This document shows, piece after piece, positions 1 to 7,729 of a DNA stretch of 64,000 nucleotides. The notes beneath the pieces were generated by a model. That model was not told the DNA's origin. It did not search any database and saw nothing but the letters and a program-made list of their open reading frames with translations. Position 1 is the stretch's first letter. Each line of letters starts with the position of its first letter. Origin of the DNA: Chloroflexota bacterium (lineage in GTDB: Bacteria; Chloroflexota; Dehalococcoidia; Lucifugimonadales; UBA3495); contig JAPPMU010000056.1 of the NCBI GenBank assembly GCA_028873965.1, positions 53,680 through 117,679 on the forward strand, read 5' to 3'. A program made the translations under genes and the position numbers.

Positions 1-162
1 AATGGCCTCACCCGCAGCGGAGCCATCGGCGACAACTACAGCTTCGACGAGTACGGCGATCTCGCCGGCCTCAGCAACGTGGTCGTGCAGATACTCCCGC
101 TGTCGGAACGCAACGATGACAACCTGGGTTACGTGGTGCTGGGGCAGGCTCCCACGCCTTAG
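1..162 (+). CDS. C-terminus of a periplasmic substrate-binding protein (livK-like), partial
   Basis: Reading frame 1 is open from the window edge to a TAG at 160-162 and gives the last 53 residues of a protein. It contains a stretch reading FDEYGDL followed by a beta strand, which resembles the end of branched-chain amino acid binding proteins (Peripla_BP_6 family). The gene lies directly upstream of two permeases and two ATPases of the same transporter type, where a binding-protein gene is expected. The start and signal peptide are outside the window. The assignment rests mainly on context, because the visible part is short. Confidence 0.6.
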   Translation, partial: NGLTRSGAIGDNYSFDEYGDLAGLSNVVVQILPLSERNDDNLGYVVLGQAPTP

Positions 163-189
163 CCACTTCATCTTCCCGGATCATCGATA

Positions 190-227
190 GCAAAGGGCTG
201 GCCGTGGCTATTCGGCCGGCCCTTTGT
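190..227 (+). terminator. Hairpin after livK-like gene
   Basis: Arms at 192-204 and 213-225 pair over 13 positions with one G-U pair, around an 8-nt loop. There is no clear U-run. It could end livK transcription partly and so set binding protein above permease levels, which is common in such operons; that role is inferred. Confidence 0.5.
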
Positions 228-253
228 GCTATGATTGCGCCGGCTATAACTAA

Positions 254-389
254 CTCATGCGTACCCGGTTTGTCATCGCGAGGAGTGAAGCGACGTGGCG
301 GTCGCGTTCTTGCAGCAGCGTTTCTTGCCCCAACGGGATTGCCGCGCTTCGCTCGCAATGACAGTTCAGGCGAAGTGGGTAAGCGTGAG
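254..389. mobile_element. MITE-like element, copy 1, with 10-bp target duplication
   Basis: The element is 136 bp long. It begins CTCATGCGTACCC and ends GGGTAAGCGTGAG, so its ends are imperfect inverted repeats. The ten bases CTATAACTAA occur immediately before it (244-253) and immediately after it (390-399), a perfect target-site duplication. The interior holds two partly complementary arms with the motif TCATCGCGAGGAG and its counterpart CTCGCAATGA. It has no coding capacity. It was inserted between the livK-like gene and livH, inside what should be one operon. Confidence 0.85.
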
Positions 390-411
390 CTATAACTAAC
401 GTTTGTGACTC

Positions 412-1815
412 TTGAGACTGGCGAGGATTTCGTTGGCTGGCAATCGTGAAAGCGCCCGCGGGCTCCCCAGATTAATCAATATTCCAGGCACGCGGCTCTT
501 TGCCGCGCTCCTGACGGCCCTCGCGCTAGGCTACATCGCCTGGAAAATCGGGCAAGCGCCACCCCAAGCCTTGCAGTTCGCTTTCAACGGGCTGGCCGTG
601 GGTGCGGTGTACGCCCTGTTGGCCATGGGCTTCACGCTGGTGTACAGCACGGTCTGGTTCTTCGATTTGTACTACGGAGCGGCGGCTGCGCTGGGCGCGT
701 ATGGAGTTTTCTACCTGCGCACCGATCCGGCGCTGGGCAGCCGGCTGGACATCAACAGCCTCCCGGTAAACCTGATTTTCGGCGCGGTGGTCGCCGGCGT
801 GATCCTCTGGTCTCTCCACACCATCCTGGAGCCGCGATTACGGGGGCGCGCCAGCCCAGGCGTGCTGCGTGGCGGCCTCATCGTGGTCGGCGTGGCCGTG
901 GGGGTTTACACCGCGGTGGTGCTTTCGTATCCGGAGCACCTGCACCTTACGCTGAGTCCGGCGGTGGGGCTGGCAACGGCAGCCGTCGCCATCATGATCG
1001 CCCAAAGAATTACTCACGCGGTGGCCTCACGGGTCAACCCAACCATGGTCGCACTGATTGCCGCCGTTCCGGCCGTCGTGTTGGGCGCGTGGTGCGGACA
1101 TCTCCTGTCCGGCTCCCCGGGCTCAGGGCTGTACCTGAGCTGGGCGGTGTCGTGCCTGCTGGCCGGCTGCGTGGGACTTGCGCTGTACCGCGGGCTCTAC
1201 GTTTACATGCGCGAACGGGCGCGCTCTCCGCTGATCATGCTGGTGGCATCCCTGGGCATACTGCTGGCCATCGCCGCGCTCATCGTCATCGTGTTTCAGA
1301 GCGCGCCCCGGCCGCTTCCCGACGCTTTCGGCAGCGCGCCGTGGAACATCGCCGGCGCGCGCATCAAGGGATTCAACGTGTTTGCCGTCGGCGTGGCCCT
1401 AGCCGGTTTCGCCGGCATGTGGTTCCTGCTGAAGATGACCTCCTTTGGGCGCGCGGTGCGAGCCATCGGCGACGACGAAGAGGTATCCAAGGTGGTCGGC
1501 ATCAACACCACCGTGATCATCGCCGTCGTGTTTTTCATCGGCGCCATGTACGCCGCGATGGCCGGCATCATCACCGGCCACGACACCGCCCTCCAACCGC
1601 GCATGGGCTTGCTGCTGATGCTCAAGGGCTGGATCGCCTCGGTGGTGGGCGGCATCGGGAATCTGTACGGAGCCATCGTCGGCGGGTTCGTGCTGGGGTT
1701 GGTGGAGCAGTTCGGCATCTGGGACCTGGCCGGCGAATGGAAGGACGCCATCTCGTTCGTGTTGCTGATCCTTTTCCTGTCCTTCTGGCCGCAGGGCCTG
1801 CTGCCGAGAAGGTGA
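412..1815 (+). CDS. livH: Branched-chain amino acid ABC transporter permease, LivH type, enlarged
   Basis: Inner-membrane permease of a HAAT-family ABC transporter. The region around residues 57-90 (FNGLAVGAVYALLAMGFTLV) matches the typical LivH N-terminus, and the C-terminal part has the usual motif SVVGGIGNLYGAIVGG. At 467 aa it is much longer than usual LivH (about 290-300 aa). The excess is an N-terminal extension with one helix and roughly 150 residues of additional hydrophobic segments between residues 120 and 270. The frame opens with TTG at 412, only 13 nt after the duplicated target of the mobile element; no better start is visible before the conserved core. It is followed 4 nt later by livM. 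Confidence 0.85.
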   Translation: MRLARISLAGNRESARGLPRLINIPGTRLFAALLTALALGYIAWKIGQAPPQALQFAFNGLAVGAVYALLAMGFTLVYSTVWFFDLYYGAAAALGAYGVFYLRTDPALGSRLDINSLPVNLIFGAVVAGVILWSLHTILEPRLRGRASPGVLRGGLIVVGVAVGVYTAVVLSYPEHLHLTLSPAVGLATAAVAIMIAQRITHAVASRVNPTMVALIAAVPAVVLGAWCGHLLSGSPGSGLYLSWAVSCLLAGCVGLALYRGLYVYMRERARSPLIMLVASLGILLAIAALIVIVFQSAPRPLPDAFGSAPWNIAGARIKGFNVFAVGVALAGFAGMWFLLKMTSFGRAVRAIGDDEEVSKVVGINTTVIIAVVFFIGAMYAAMAGIITGHDTALQPRMGLLLMLKGWIASVVGGIGNLYGAIVGGFVLGLVEQFGIWDLAGEWKDAISFVLLILFLSFWPQGLLPRR

Positions 1816-1819
1816 CGCC

Positions 1820-2875
1820 GTGCCGGTAAACCTGGAGGGCGTCCGCGAGTTCGCCCGTCTCGCACGAAACCCGGCCGATCTGGTCCGCAGCGCCCGCGGC
1901 AACATCGAGCTGTGGGCAAACCTGTTCGTCATCGGGTGGGCGGTGGCGTTCATGCTGTGGCAGGGCGCCGGGTTCGCTGTAATCGTGCTGACGGTCTTCG
2001 CCATCTGGGCGATCCTGGCGGTGAGCCTGAACCTGGTTGTAGGTTTCACGGGGTTGCTATCTGTCGGACACATTGGCTTCTTTGGGTTGGGCGCGTACAC
2101 CATGGCGATCCTCACGTCGGATCCGGCCTACGAGCAACTGCGGACTGAGGCGATACCCACCTTCGGTTGGCCGTTCTTCGCGGCGCTGCCCGTGTGCATC
2201 GGGCTGGCCGGGTTGGCTGCGCTGTTGGTCGGGGTGGTGTTCAACCGGTTCCGCGACGACATATTCGTGCTGGTCTCGTTCGGCTTCGCCATCATCGCGT
2301 TCAACGTGTTCCTCAACCTGCGCAGCGTCACGCGAGGGGCCTTCGGGATCCACGAGATCGCGCGGCCACAGATTGGCAATTGGGTCTTCGACGGCGAGGT
2401 GGAATACCTGCTGCTGGCGCTGGCGTTTTTGGGTTTGGTGATGCTGGTTTCGTGGTTCATCACCACGTCATCATTTGGGAGGGTCCTCACCGCAATCCGC
2501 GAAGACGAGCAGGCCATTGAGGTATTTGGCTACCGGGCCACGCACTTCAAGCTGGCGGTCTGGGTCATATCTGCCATGATGACCGGGTTGGCCGGCGGAT
2601 TGTTCGCCAGTTGGACCACGTTCATTGACCCCAACTCGTTCATCCTCCTGGAGTCGGTGTTGCTGGTATCCATCGTCATCCTGGGCGGGTTGGCAACCAT
2701 CTGGGGATCGCTGCTGGGCGCGATGGCTTTCGTGCTGCTGGAGGAGGGGATGCGGTTCATTCCGTACCTGCCCACCGAGTACATCGGCCAGGCGCGGCAG
2801 GTGGTCCTGGGGATCCTGCTGGTGCTGTTGATGCTGTTCCGTCCGCAGGGACTGGTGGGGAGGTACCGGCTATGA
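1820..2875 (+). CDS. livM: Branched-chain amino acid ABC transporter permease, LivM type
   Basis: Second membrane subunit of the transporter, 351 aa, normal for LivM. The motif LAVSLNLVVGFTGLLSVGHIGFFGLGAY around residues 55-82 is diagnostic (given here as family signature), and the C-terminus has the usual SLLGAMAFVLLEE pattern. About eight to ten hydrophobic helices are predicted by eye. A GTG start at 1820 lies 4 nt after livH. The stop overlaps the livG start by 4 nt (ATGA), indicating translational coupling in livHMGF. Confidence 0.92.
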   Translation: MPVNLEGVREFARLARNPADLVRSARGNIELWANLFVIGWAVAFMLWQGAGFAVIVLTVFAIWAILAVSLNLVVGFTGLLSVGHIGFFGLGAYTMAILTSDPAYEQLRTEAIPTFGWPFFAALPVCIGLAGLAALLVGVVFNRFRDDIFVLVSFGFAIIAFNVFLNLRSVTRGAFGIHEIARPQIGNWVFDGEVEYLLLALAFLGLVMLVSWFITTSSFGRVLTAIREDEQAIEVFGYRATHFKLAVWVISAMMTGLAGGLFASWTTFIDPNSFILLESVLLVSIVILGGLATIWGSLLGAMAFVLLEEGMRFIPYLPTEYIGQARQVVLGILLVLLMLFRPQGLVGRYRL

Positions 2876-3621
2876 CCGCGGATAACGAAGCTCTGGCTCT
2901 GCAAACCGAAGGCATCTCCAAGCACTTCGGCGCGGTGCGGGCCGTGGACGACTTGAGCCTTTCCATCCCACGGCAGGGCACCACCAGCATCGTTGGACCC
3001 AACGGTTCCGGCAAGTCGACGCTGGTGAACCTGCTGAGCGGCGTGCTGCCCCTGGACGGCGGGATGGTGATCATCGACGGCGTGGGCCTGCGCGTCGTGC
3101 ACGCCTACGAAACGCCGGATCACGGGCTGACCCGGACCTTCCAGGAAGTGCGGCTCTTCGACCAGATCACCGTCTGGGACAACATCATGGTGGTGCTGAC
3201 CGAACGCCGGCTGTTCTCATCGCTGCTGGAGCGCGTGCGCCCGGCCAACCGCCGCAAAGCCCGGGAGATCCTGGAATCGGTCGGCATGTGGGAGAAGCGG
3301 GACTCGCTGGCCATGGAACTGTCCTACGGCCAGCGCAAGTTACTAGAGATCGGCCGCGCCATGGCGATGGACGTCCAGACCTACCTCTTTGACGAGCCCT
3401 TCGCCGGCCTGTTCCCGCAGATGCTGGAACGGGTCAAGGACATCATGAAGCAGATGCGCAGCGACGGCTACACCATCGTTTTCGTGTCCCACAACATGGA
3501 CATCGTCCGGGAACTGTCGGACCGGATCATCGTGCTGGACAGCGGCACGATGCTGGCGGCCGGCGACGTCGAGCTGGTGCTGGGCAGCCCCGAGGTGATC
3601 GAGGCATATTTGGGGGCGTGA
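2872..3621 (+). CDS. livG: ABC transporter ATP-binding protein, LivG type
   Basis: Cytoplasmic ATPase of the transporter, 249 aa. The Walker A motif GPNGSGKST lies near residue 43, the signature LSYGQRKLLEIGRA near 148, and Walker B YLFDEPFAGL near 170, with an H-loop SHNMD. The early phrase KHFGAVRAVDDLS is typical of LivG. It overlaps livM by 4 nt and livF by 1 nt. The substrate of the transporter cannot be told; in organisms with this gene content it may be amino acids or small acids or amides. Confidence 0.92.
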   Translation: MTADNEALALQTEGISKHFGAVRAVDDLSLSIPRQGTTSIVGPNGSGKSTLVNLLSGVLPLDGGMVIIDGVGLRVVHAYETPDHGLTRTFQEVRLFDQITVWDNIMVVLTERRLFSSLLERVRPANRRKAREILESVGMWEKRDSLAMELSYGQRKLLEIGRAMAMDVQTYLFDEPFAGLFPQMLERVKDIMKQMRSDGYTIVFVSHNMDIVRELSDRIIVLDSGTMLAAGDVELVLGSPEVIEAYLGA

Positions 3622-4385
3622 TGGCGTCGGCATCGGTGCAAAGTATGGATCGACCCGCCGGAGGCAATGAGGCGCCGCTACTGGAGCTGGTTGGCATATC
3701 GGTGGAGTACGGCGCGGTCCGGGCGCTGGACGACATCTCCATGGGCGTCCAGAAGGGCGAGGTGGTGGCGGTGATGGGACCCAACGGGGCCGGCAAGTCC
3801 ACCGTGCTCAAAGCCGTGATGGGCCTGGCGCCGGTGGTTGCCGGCCGGGTGTACTGGCGTCAGCAGCCCTTAGCCGCCGCCACCCACGAGATCGTCAAAG
3901 AAGGCATCGCTTTCGTGCCGCAGGGCCGGCGGGTATTCACCCACCTGACCATCACCGAAAACATCGAGATGGGCTGCATCTACCTGGGCGACCGGGCGGA
4001 GAAGGCGAACCGGCTCGATTCGGTGATGGAACTGTTCCCGGTGCTTTATGAAAAGCGCAAGGACATGGCGAGCGCGATGTCCGGCGGCCAGCAACAGATG
4101 CTGGCGCTGGGTCGCGGATTGATGGCGTCGCCGGAGTTGCTGCTGCTGGACGAGCCGACCCTTGGCTTGGCACCGATCATCGTCAAAGAGGTATTCGAAA
4201 AGGTCGCGGAGATCAGCGAGCGCCTGGACACCACCATCATGGTGGTGGAGCACAACATCAAGGGCGTACTGGACATCGTGGACCGCGCCTACGTGCTGGA
4301 CAAGGGAACCGTCGTCCACAACGGCACGCCGGAGTCCATCCGGGAAACCGACATACTCACCCAGGTGTTCCTGGGGAGCGCATAG
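3621..4385 (+). CDS. livF: ABC transporter ATP-binding protein, LivF type
   Basis: Second ATPase, 254 aa from the ATG at 3621, whose A is the last base of the livG stop (TGATG). Walker A GPNGAGKST, signature MSGGQQQMLALGRGLM and Walker B LLLDEPTLGLAP are all present, and the phrase FVPQGRRVFTHLT is characteristic of LivF. About 20 residues precede the conserved core, slightly longer than usual. It is the last gene of the operon; the next gene is convergent and ends 16 nt downstream. Confidence 0.92.
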   Translation: MASASVQSMDRPAGGNEAPLLELVGISVEYGAVRALDDISMGVQKGEVVAVMGPNGAGKSTVLKAVMGLAPVVAGRVYWRQQPLAAATHEIVKEGIAFVPQGRRVFTHLTITENIEMGCIYLGDRAEKANRLDSVMELFPVLYEKRKDMASAMSGGQQQMLALGRGLMASPELLLLDEPTLGLAPIIVKEVFEKVAEISERLDTTIMVVEHNIKGVLDIVDRAYVLDKGTVVHNGTPESIRETDILTQVFLGSA

Positions 4386-4401
4386 CTGCTGCCAGTCCCG
4401 G

Positions 4402-5091
4402 TTACGAGTTTCTCAGGCGGGCGATTTCAGCTTCCAGTTCCTGAATCCGCGCTTCGGCGGCGATCCGTGCTTCCGCCTCGTCGTCAAATGTGGGCAGGTA
4501 CCGGTAAGCCACCGGATCATACCACCGAAGCTCTCCGCGCTCCCAACACACATCCAGGTTCAGCACGTCGCTGTGCCCCCAATACCGTTCCGCGTCCACT
4601 TGCACGATGTGTATTGGCTGGTAAACGCCATTGACCAGACGATCGCCGGCCAAAGCCTGCTGGTACCACCGGCCCCCTTGCGGGTCAAACCGCCAGTATT
4701 CCGTCACCCCGAATCGAGCGTAGTCGATCCGCTTGCGGGTTTCATCGTTGCGCGCGGTGTTTGGCGAGGCGATCTCCAAAGCGAAATCCGGCGCCTTGCC
4801 GTGTTCATCTATGGAATAACCCATCTCAGCAACGACCAAATCCCGGTCGACACCGAACGCGATCAACAGATCCGGAACCCGGATCACTTCGCGCCGGGTA
4901 TGGATGTTCCAGCCGATGGGAACTTCCCCGATGACTACGGTGCTTTGGGGCGCGCCGAGGTGGCGCCGCAAGGCGGGCTGATGGCCCTGGTCGTTAAGAT
5001 GAAGGGCGTTCTGCATGTCATCCCTGGGTGGAAACTCGGGAAATTGACCGGCGGGCTTAGCAGCAGGCGGCGCAGTTCGTTTGCTAGTCAT
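4402..5091 (-). CDS. Uma2-family (DUF820) putative endonuclease with coiled-coil tail
   Basis: 229 aa. The central part has the PD-(D/E)XK-like pattern of Uma2 proteins: VPDLLIAFGV, then PDFALEIASPNT, then the lysine/arginine-rich KRIDYARFGVTEYWRFDP. The C-terminus is a heptad-like EARIQELEAEIARLR tail. Uma2 genes are abundant in Chloroflexota and cyanobacteria; their biological role is unknown. I chose the ATG at 5091 because an upstream GTG at 5112 lies across the junction of a mobile element that starts at 5108. That insertion sits directly in front of this gene and has probably replaced its original promoter region. Confidence 0.8.
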   Translation of the reverse strand: MTSKRTAPPAAKPAGQFPEFPPRDDMQNALHLNDQGHQPALRRHLGAPQSTVVIGEVPIGWNIHTRREVIRVPDLLIAFGVDRDLVVAEMGYSIDEHGKAPDFALEIASPNTARNDETRKRIDYARFGVTEYWRFDPQGGRWYQQALAGDRLVNGVYQPIHIVQVDAERYWGHSDVLNLDVCWERGELRWYDPVAYRYLPTFDDEAEARIAAEARIQELEAEIARLRNS

Positions 5092-5107
5092 AAAAGACCT
5101 CGTGGGG

Positions 5108-5233
5108 CTCACGCGTACCCAGTTTCAATCGAACGGTCATTGTGGCAATCTCGTTGCTGGTGTAGTCGCCACTGTGGTTACGAGATCGCCACGTCGCTGC
5201 GCTCCTCGCGATGACAGACCGGGTACGCGCGAG
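5108..5233. mobile_element. MITE-like element, copy 2, with 10-bp target duplication
   Basis: This 126-bp element starts CTCACGCGTACCC and ends GGGTACGCGCGAG. The ten bases CCTCGTGGGG flank it on both sides (5098-5107 and 5234-5243). Its left 35 bases match the reverse complement of the right end of the copy at 55994-56130 with one difference. It lies 16 nt upstream of the Uma2 gene start. Confidence 0.88.
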
Positions 5234-5293
5234 CCTCGTGGGGGAGGCTCCGCATCTGTATCCTGGCCATTATAGTCAACGTTTTGGGATGAT

Positions 5294-5325
5294 CAAAAAG
5301 GACCACGGCGGCGTTGCCGTGGCCC
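5294..5325 (-). terminator. Rho-independent terminator of the first NHL operon
   Basis: On the minus strand a stem formed by 5303-5309 and 5316-5322, extended by GG/CC pairs, is followed by a run of five T (5295-5299). It lies about 30 nt after the stop of the NHL gene and ends the DUF1800-DUF1501-NHL operon. Confidence 0.8.
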
Positions 5326-5353
5326 TCGAAATCAACTGCTGAAACTGGGGTGA

Positions 5354-6397
5354 TCAGAGCTCGCCGGCGAACATGGCGGTCTGCTTGGTGAAGACCTGCA
5401 CCCGGTGGCGCGGAGCCTCCAGTACGAAGACGCGGCCGTCGTCACTCACCTCGACGCCAATGGGACCCTGGAATGCGCCTTCCCGCTCCGACAGGTCCAG
5501 AGCGCGTTCGCGAGCCCGCACGATGGTGGGATCCAGGTACACGCGCTCAGCGCCCCACTTGGAGAGGGTGGCCTGCCCGCGCATGGTGGTGATGTAGCTG
5601 CCGTTGGAGCGGAACACCTGTACGCGGTCGTTCCGGTAGTCGGTGACGAAGATGTGGCCATCGCTGTCGACAGCCACGCCGGTGGGCCGGCTGAACTCGC
5701 CTTCACCGTCTCCGGAAGACCCAAACTTCATCAGGAAAGTGCCGTCGGAAGCGAACTTCTGGATGCGGTCGTTCCGCCAATCGGCAACATAGACGTCGCC
5801 GTTGTGGTCGATCTCTATGCCCCAGGGATGGTCGAATTCGCCGTCTCCGGCGCCCTTGCGGCCCCAGCCGAACTTGAACCGGCCGTCCTTGGTGAACACG
5901 GAAACCCGGTGGTTCCGGCTCTCCACGACGTAAAGGTTGTCGTCCTTGTCGAAGGCCAAGCCGGCCGGCCGGTTGATCTCACCTTCGGCGGAGCCGGGGA
6001 TGCCCCACATGCCTATCCAGTTGCCGCGTTCCTGATCGTAAATGGAGATCCGGTTCAGCCATTCGTCGGCCACATAGGCGATACCCTGGCTGTCCAGCGC
6101 CACTGAGGTCGGCCACATGAACGAACCGTTGGGCGTGGTTTCGTCCGCGTCTTCCGGCGGGATTTTCTGACCGAACTCGGCGACCACTTCCTGCTCGTCA
6201 GGATTGAATACGGTGACGCGCTTGCACGGGAAGAAGGCCGGGGTCTCGGTGCCGCGGCTCAACACGTAGAGCATCCCGTTTTCGTCGCGGGTGATGGCCA
6301 CGGGGTTGAAGAACCCGTTGCCGCTGCGGACTTCCTGTCGGCCTATGGTGTGGCTGTATTGAAACGTTACCGGCGCGATCTCAGTCGCAGTAACCAT
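5354..6397 (-). CDS. NHL-repeat beta-propeller protein (operon copy 1)
   Basis: 347 aa, built of about six NHL blades. Each has the pattern hydrophobic-GIA/GVA-D-x-x-G-x-hyd-YVAD/VTD-x-x-N-x-R-I/V-x-x-F, for example VADWRNDRIQKF and VTDYRNDRVQVF. There is no signal peptide, so the product is likely cytoplasmic. NHL propellers bind proteins, RNA or ligands, and some are lyases or hydrolases; no catalytic motif is evident. It is the last gene of an operon with DUF1800 and DUF1501. A paralogue at 18862-19926 occupies the same position in a second operon, so the three products probably work together. Confidence 0.88.
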   Translation of the reverse strand: MVTATEIAPVTFQYSHTIGRQEVRSGNGFFNPVAITRDENGMLYVLSRGTETPAFFPCKRVTVFNPDEQEVVAEFGQKIPPEDADETTPNGSFMWPTSVALDSQGIAYVADEWLNRISIYDQERGNWIGMWGIPGSAEGEINRPAGLAFDKDDNLYVVESRNHRVSVFTKDGRFKFGWGRKGAGDGEFDHPWGIEIDHNGDVYVADWRNDRIQKFASDGTFLMKFGSSGDGEGEFSRPTGVAVDSDGHIFVTDYRNDRVQVFRSNGSYITTMRGQATLSKWGAERVYLDPTIVRARERALDLSEREGAFQGPIGVEVSDDGRVFVLEAPRHRVQVFTKQTAMFAGEL

Positions 6398-6451
6398 ATT
6401 TCACCTTCCAAATTTCACGCCGTCGATTTCCGCACGCCCGGCAATCGCAGC

Positions 6452-6480
6452 GTAGGGGCAGGTTAGGAACCTGCCCCTAC
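6452..6480. other. Perfect 13-bp inverted repeat between DUF1501 and NHL genes
   Basis: GTAGGGGCAGGTT is followed after three bases by its exact complement. The hairpin lies inside the operon, after the DUF1501 stop and before the NHL start, with no T-run on the minus strand. The second operon has a different hairpin at the same place (20000-20029). It may stabilise or partly terminate the message. Similar GGGGC-type palindromes occur at 25199-25226 and 54531-54554. Confidence 0.65.
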
Positions 6481-6525
6481 TTCGCGTCCGTTCCTGCCGG
6501 CGTAACGGACAGGGGTTGCCGTCGA

Positions 6526-7662
6526 CTACTTGATGAAGTCGAACTGCTCGTAGGAGCCCTTCAGGATCTCCTGATCGTCCAGGTCCAGCCACTTGTCCAG
6601 GATGGTGGCGTAGGTGTTCCTGAAGTCGTTGTTCCACTTGAGGTCGCCCTCGTCCAGCTTGTCCGGCTCCAGGGACGGATACTCGCCGTAGAGGCCGCCC
6701 TTGACGCCGTCGCCGATCACGAAGGCCACGCTGCCCGAGCCGTGGTCGGTGCCGGAACCGTTTTCCTGCACGCGGCGGCCGAACTCGGTGAAGAGGAGCA
6801 TGACCACTTCTTCGTTGGCGTTGTGCTCTTTCAGGTCCTGGTACAGGTCGTTGACCGCACGGGACACCTCGCCCCACAGCTTAGCGAAGGAGGTGGGCTG
6901 GTTGGCATGAGTGTCGAAGGCGCCGGGGTTCAGGCCGGTGTAGAGCACGCGGGTGCCAAACCCGGCGGTGTGCACCTGGGCGACGTTCTTCACCCACTGG
7001 GAGAACATATCTCCGCCGTACTCAACGCTGGAGGAATAGATCTCCGGCGCGGTGCGCAGGATGTCGGCGCCCTTCAGGGCGTCCAGGCCGGTCTGGGACA
7101 GGTATTCGTTGATGGGGCCGGAGCCGACCATGGGCGAATACATGCGGGAGAAGATGTCCAGCGCCTCGGCCCGCTGGCTTTCGCCATCGATGCCGGTCAG
7201 CACGCCGTAGGTCTCCAGGCTGCCGACGGAGGCGACGGACACGCCCGGCGCGGCCAGCGCGCGGGGAAGGCCGCGGCCGAAGTTCACGGCGGTCAGGACG
7301 TTTTCCTTGTTGGGGTCAAGGTCCTGGATGGCGCGGCCCAGCCAGCCCTCGGTGGACATCTTGGCCGGCTCGGCCGTGTGCCAGATGTCCATGGACCGGA
7401 AGTGCGAGCGGATGGGGTTGGGGTAGCCGATGCCCTGGATAACGGCGACCTTTCCGTCGTCGTACAGGTCCTTGATCGGGGCCATGGCCGGATGGAATCC
7501 AACGTTGTCGTCAATGGCCAGGACTTCCTCGACCTCAACCTTCAGGTGCGGACGGTAATCCTTGTACAACGGATCGTTGTAGGGAATGATGGTGTTCAGG
7601 GCGTCAAAAGCGCCTGACATCTGCAGAACTACCAGGACCGGGTCTTTCTTCGTAGCGGTCAC
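6526..7662 (-). CDS. DUF1501 family protein (operon copy 1)
   Basis: 378 aa, matching DUF1501, a family related in fold to alkaline phosphatase and sulfatase. Visible landmarks are VLVVLQMSGAFDALNTIIPY at the N-terminus, HFRSMDIWHTAEP, FDTHANQ and the C-terminal TEFGRRVQENGSGTDHGSG, which carries the conserved E-F-G-R and T-D-H-G. Most DUF1501 proteins start with a Tat signal; here the protein starts directly at the core, so it is probably not exported. It follows DUF1800 by about 67 nt in the same operon. The molecular function of the DUF1501/DUF1800 pair is not established. Confidence 0.9.
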   Translation of the reverse strand: MTATKKDPVLVVLQMSGAFDALNTIIPYNDPLYKDYRPHLKVEVEEVLAIDDNVGFHPAMAPIKDLYDDGKVAVIQGIGYPNPIRSHFRSMDIWHTAEPAKMSTEGWLGRAIQDLDPNKENVLTAVNFGRGLPRALAAPGVSVASVGSLETYGVLTGIDGESQRAEALDIFSRMYSPMVGSGPINEYLSQTGLDALKGADILRTAPEIYSSSVEYGGDMFSQWVKNVAQVHTAGFGTRVLYTGLNPGAFDTHANQPTSFAKLWGEVSRAVNDLYQDLKEHNANEEVVMLLFTEFGRRVQENGSGTDHGSGSVAFVIGDGVKGGLYGEYPSLEPDKLDEGDLKWNNDFRNTYATILDKWLDLDDQEILKGSYEQFDFIK

Positions 7663-7729
7663 GATTTTTCCTCCCGTGGGATGGGTTGCGCGGTTTTTTG
7701 CGGAGTTAGCGCCAGCCGTGAGCGTCGGG

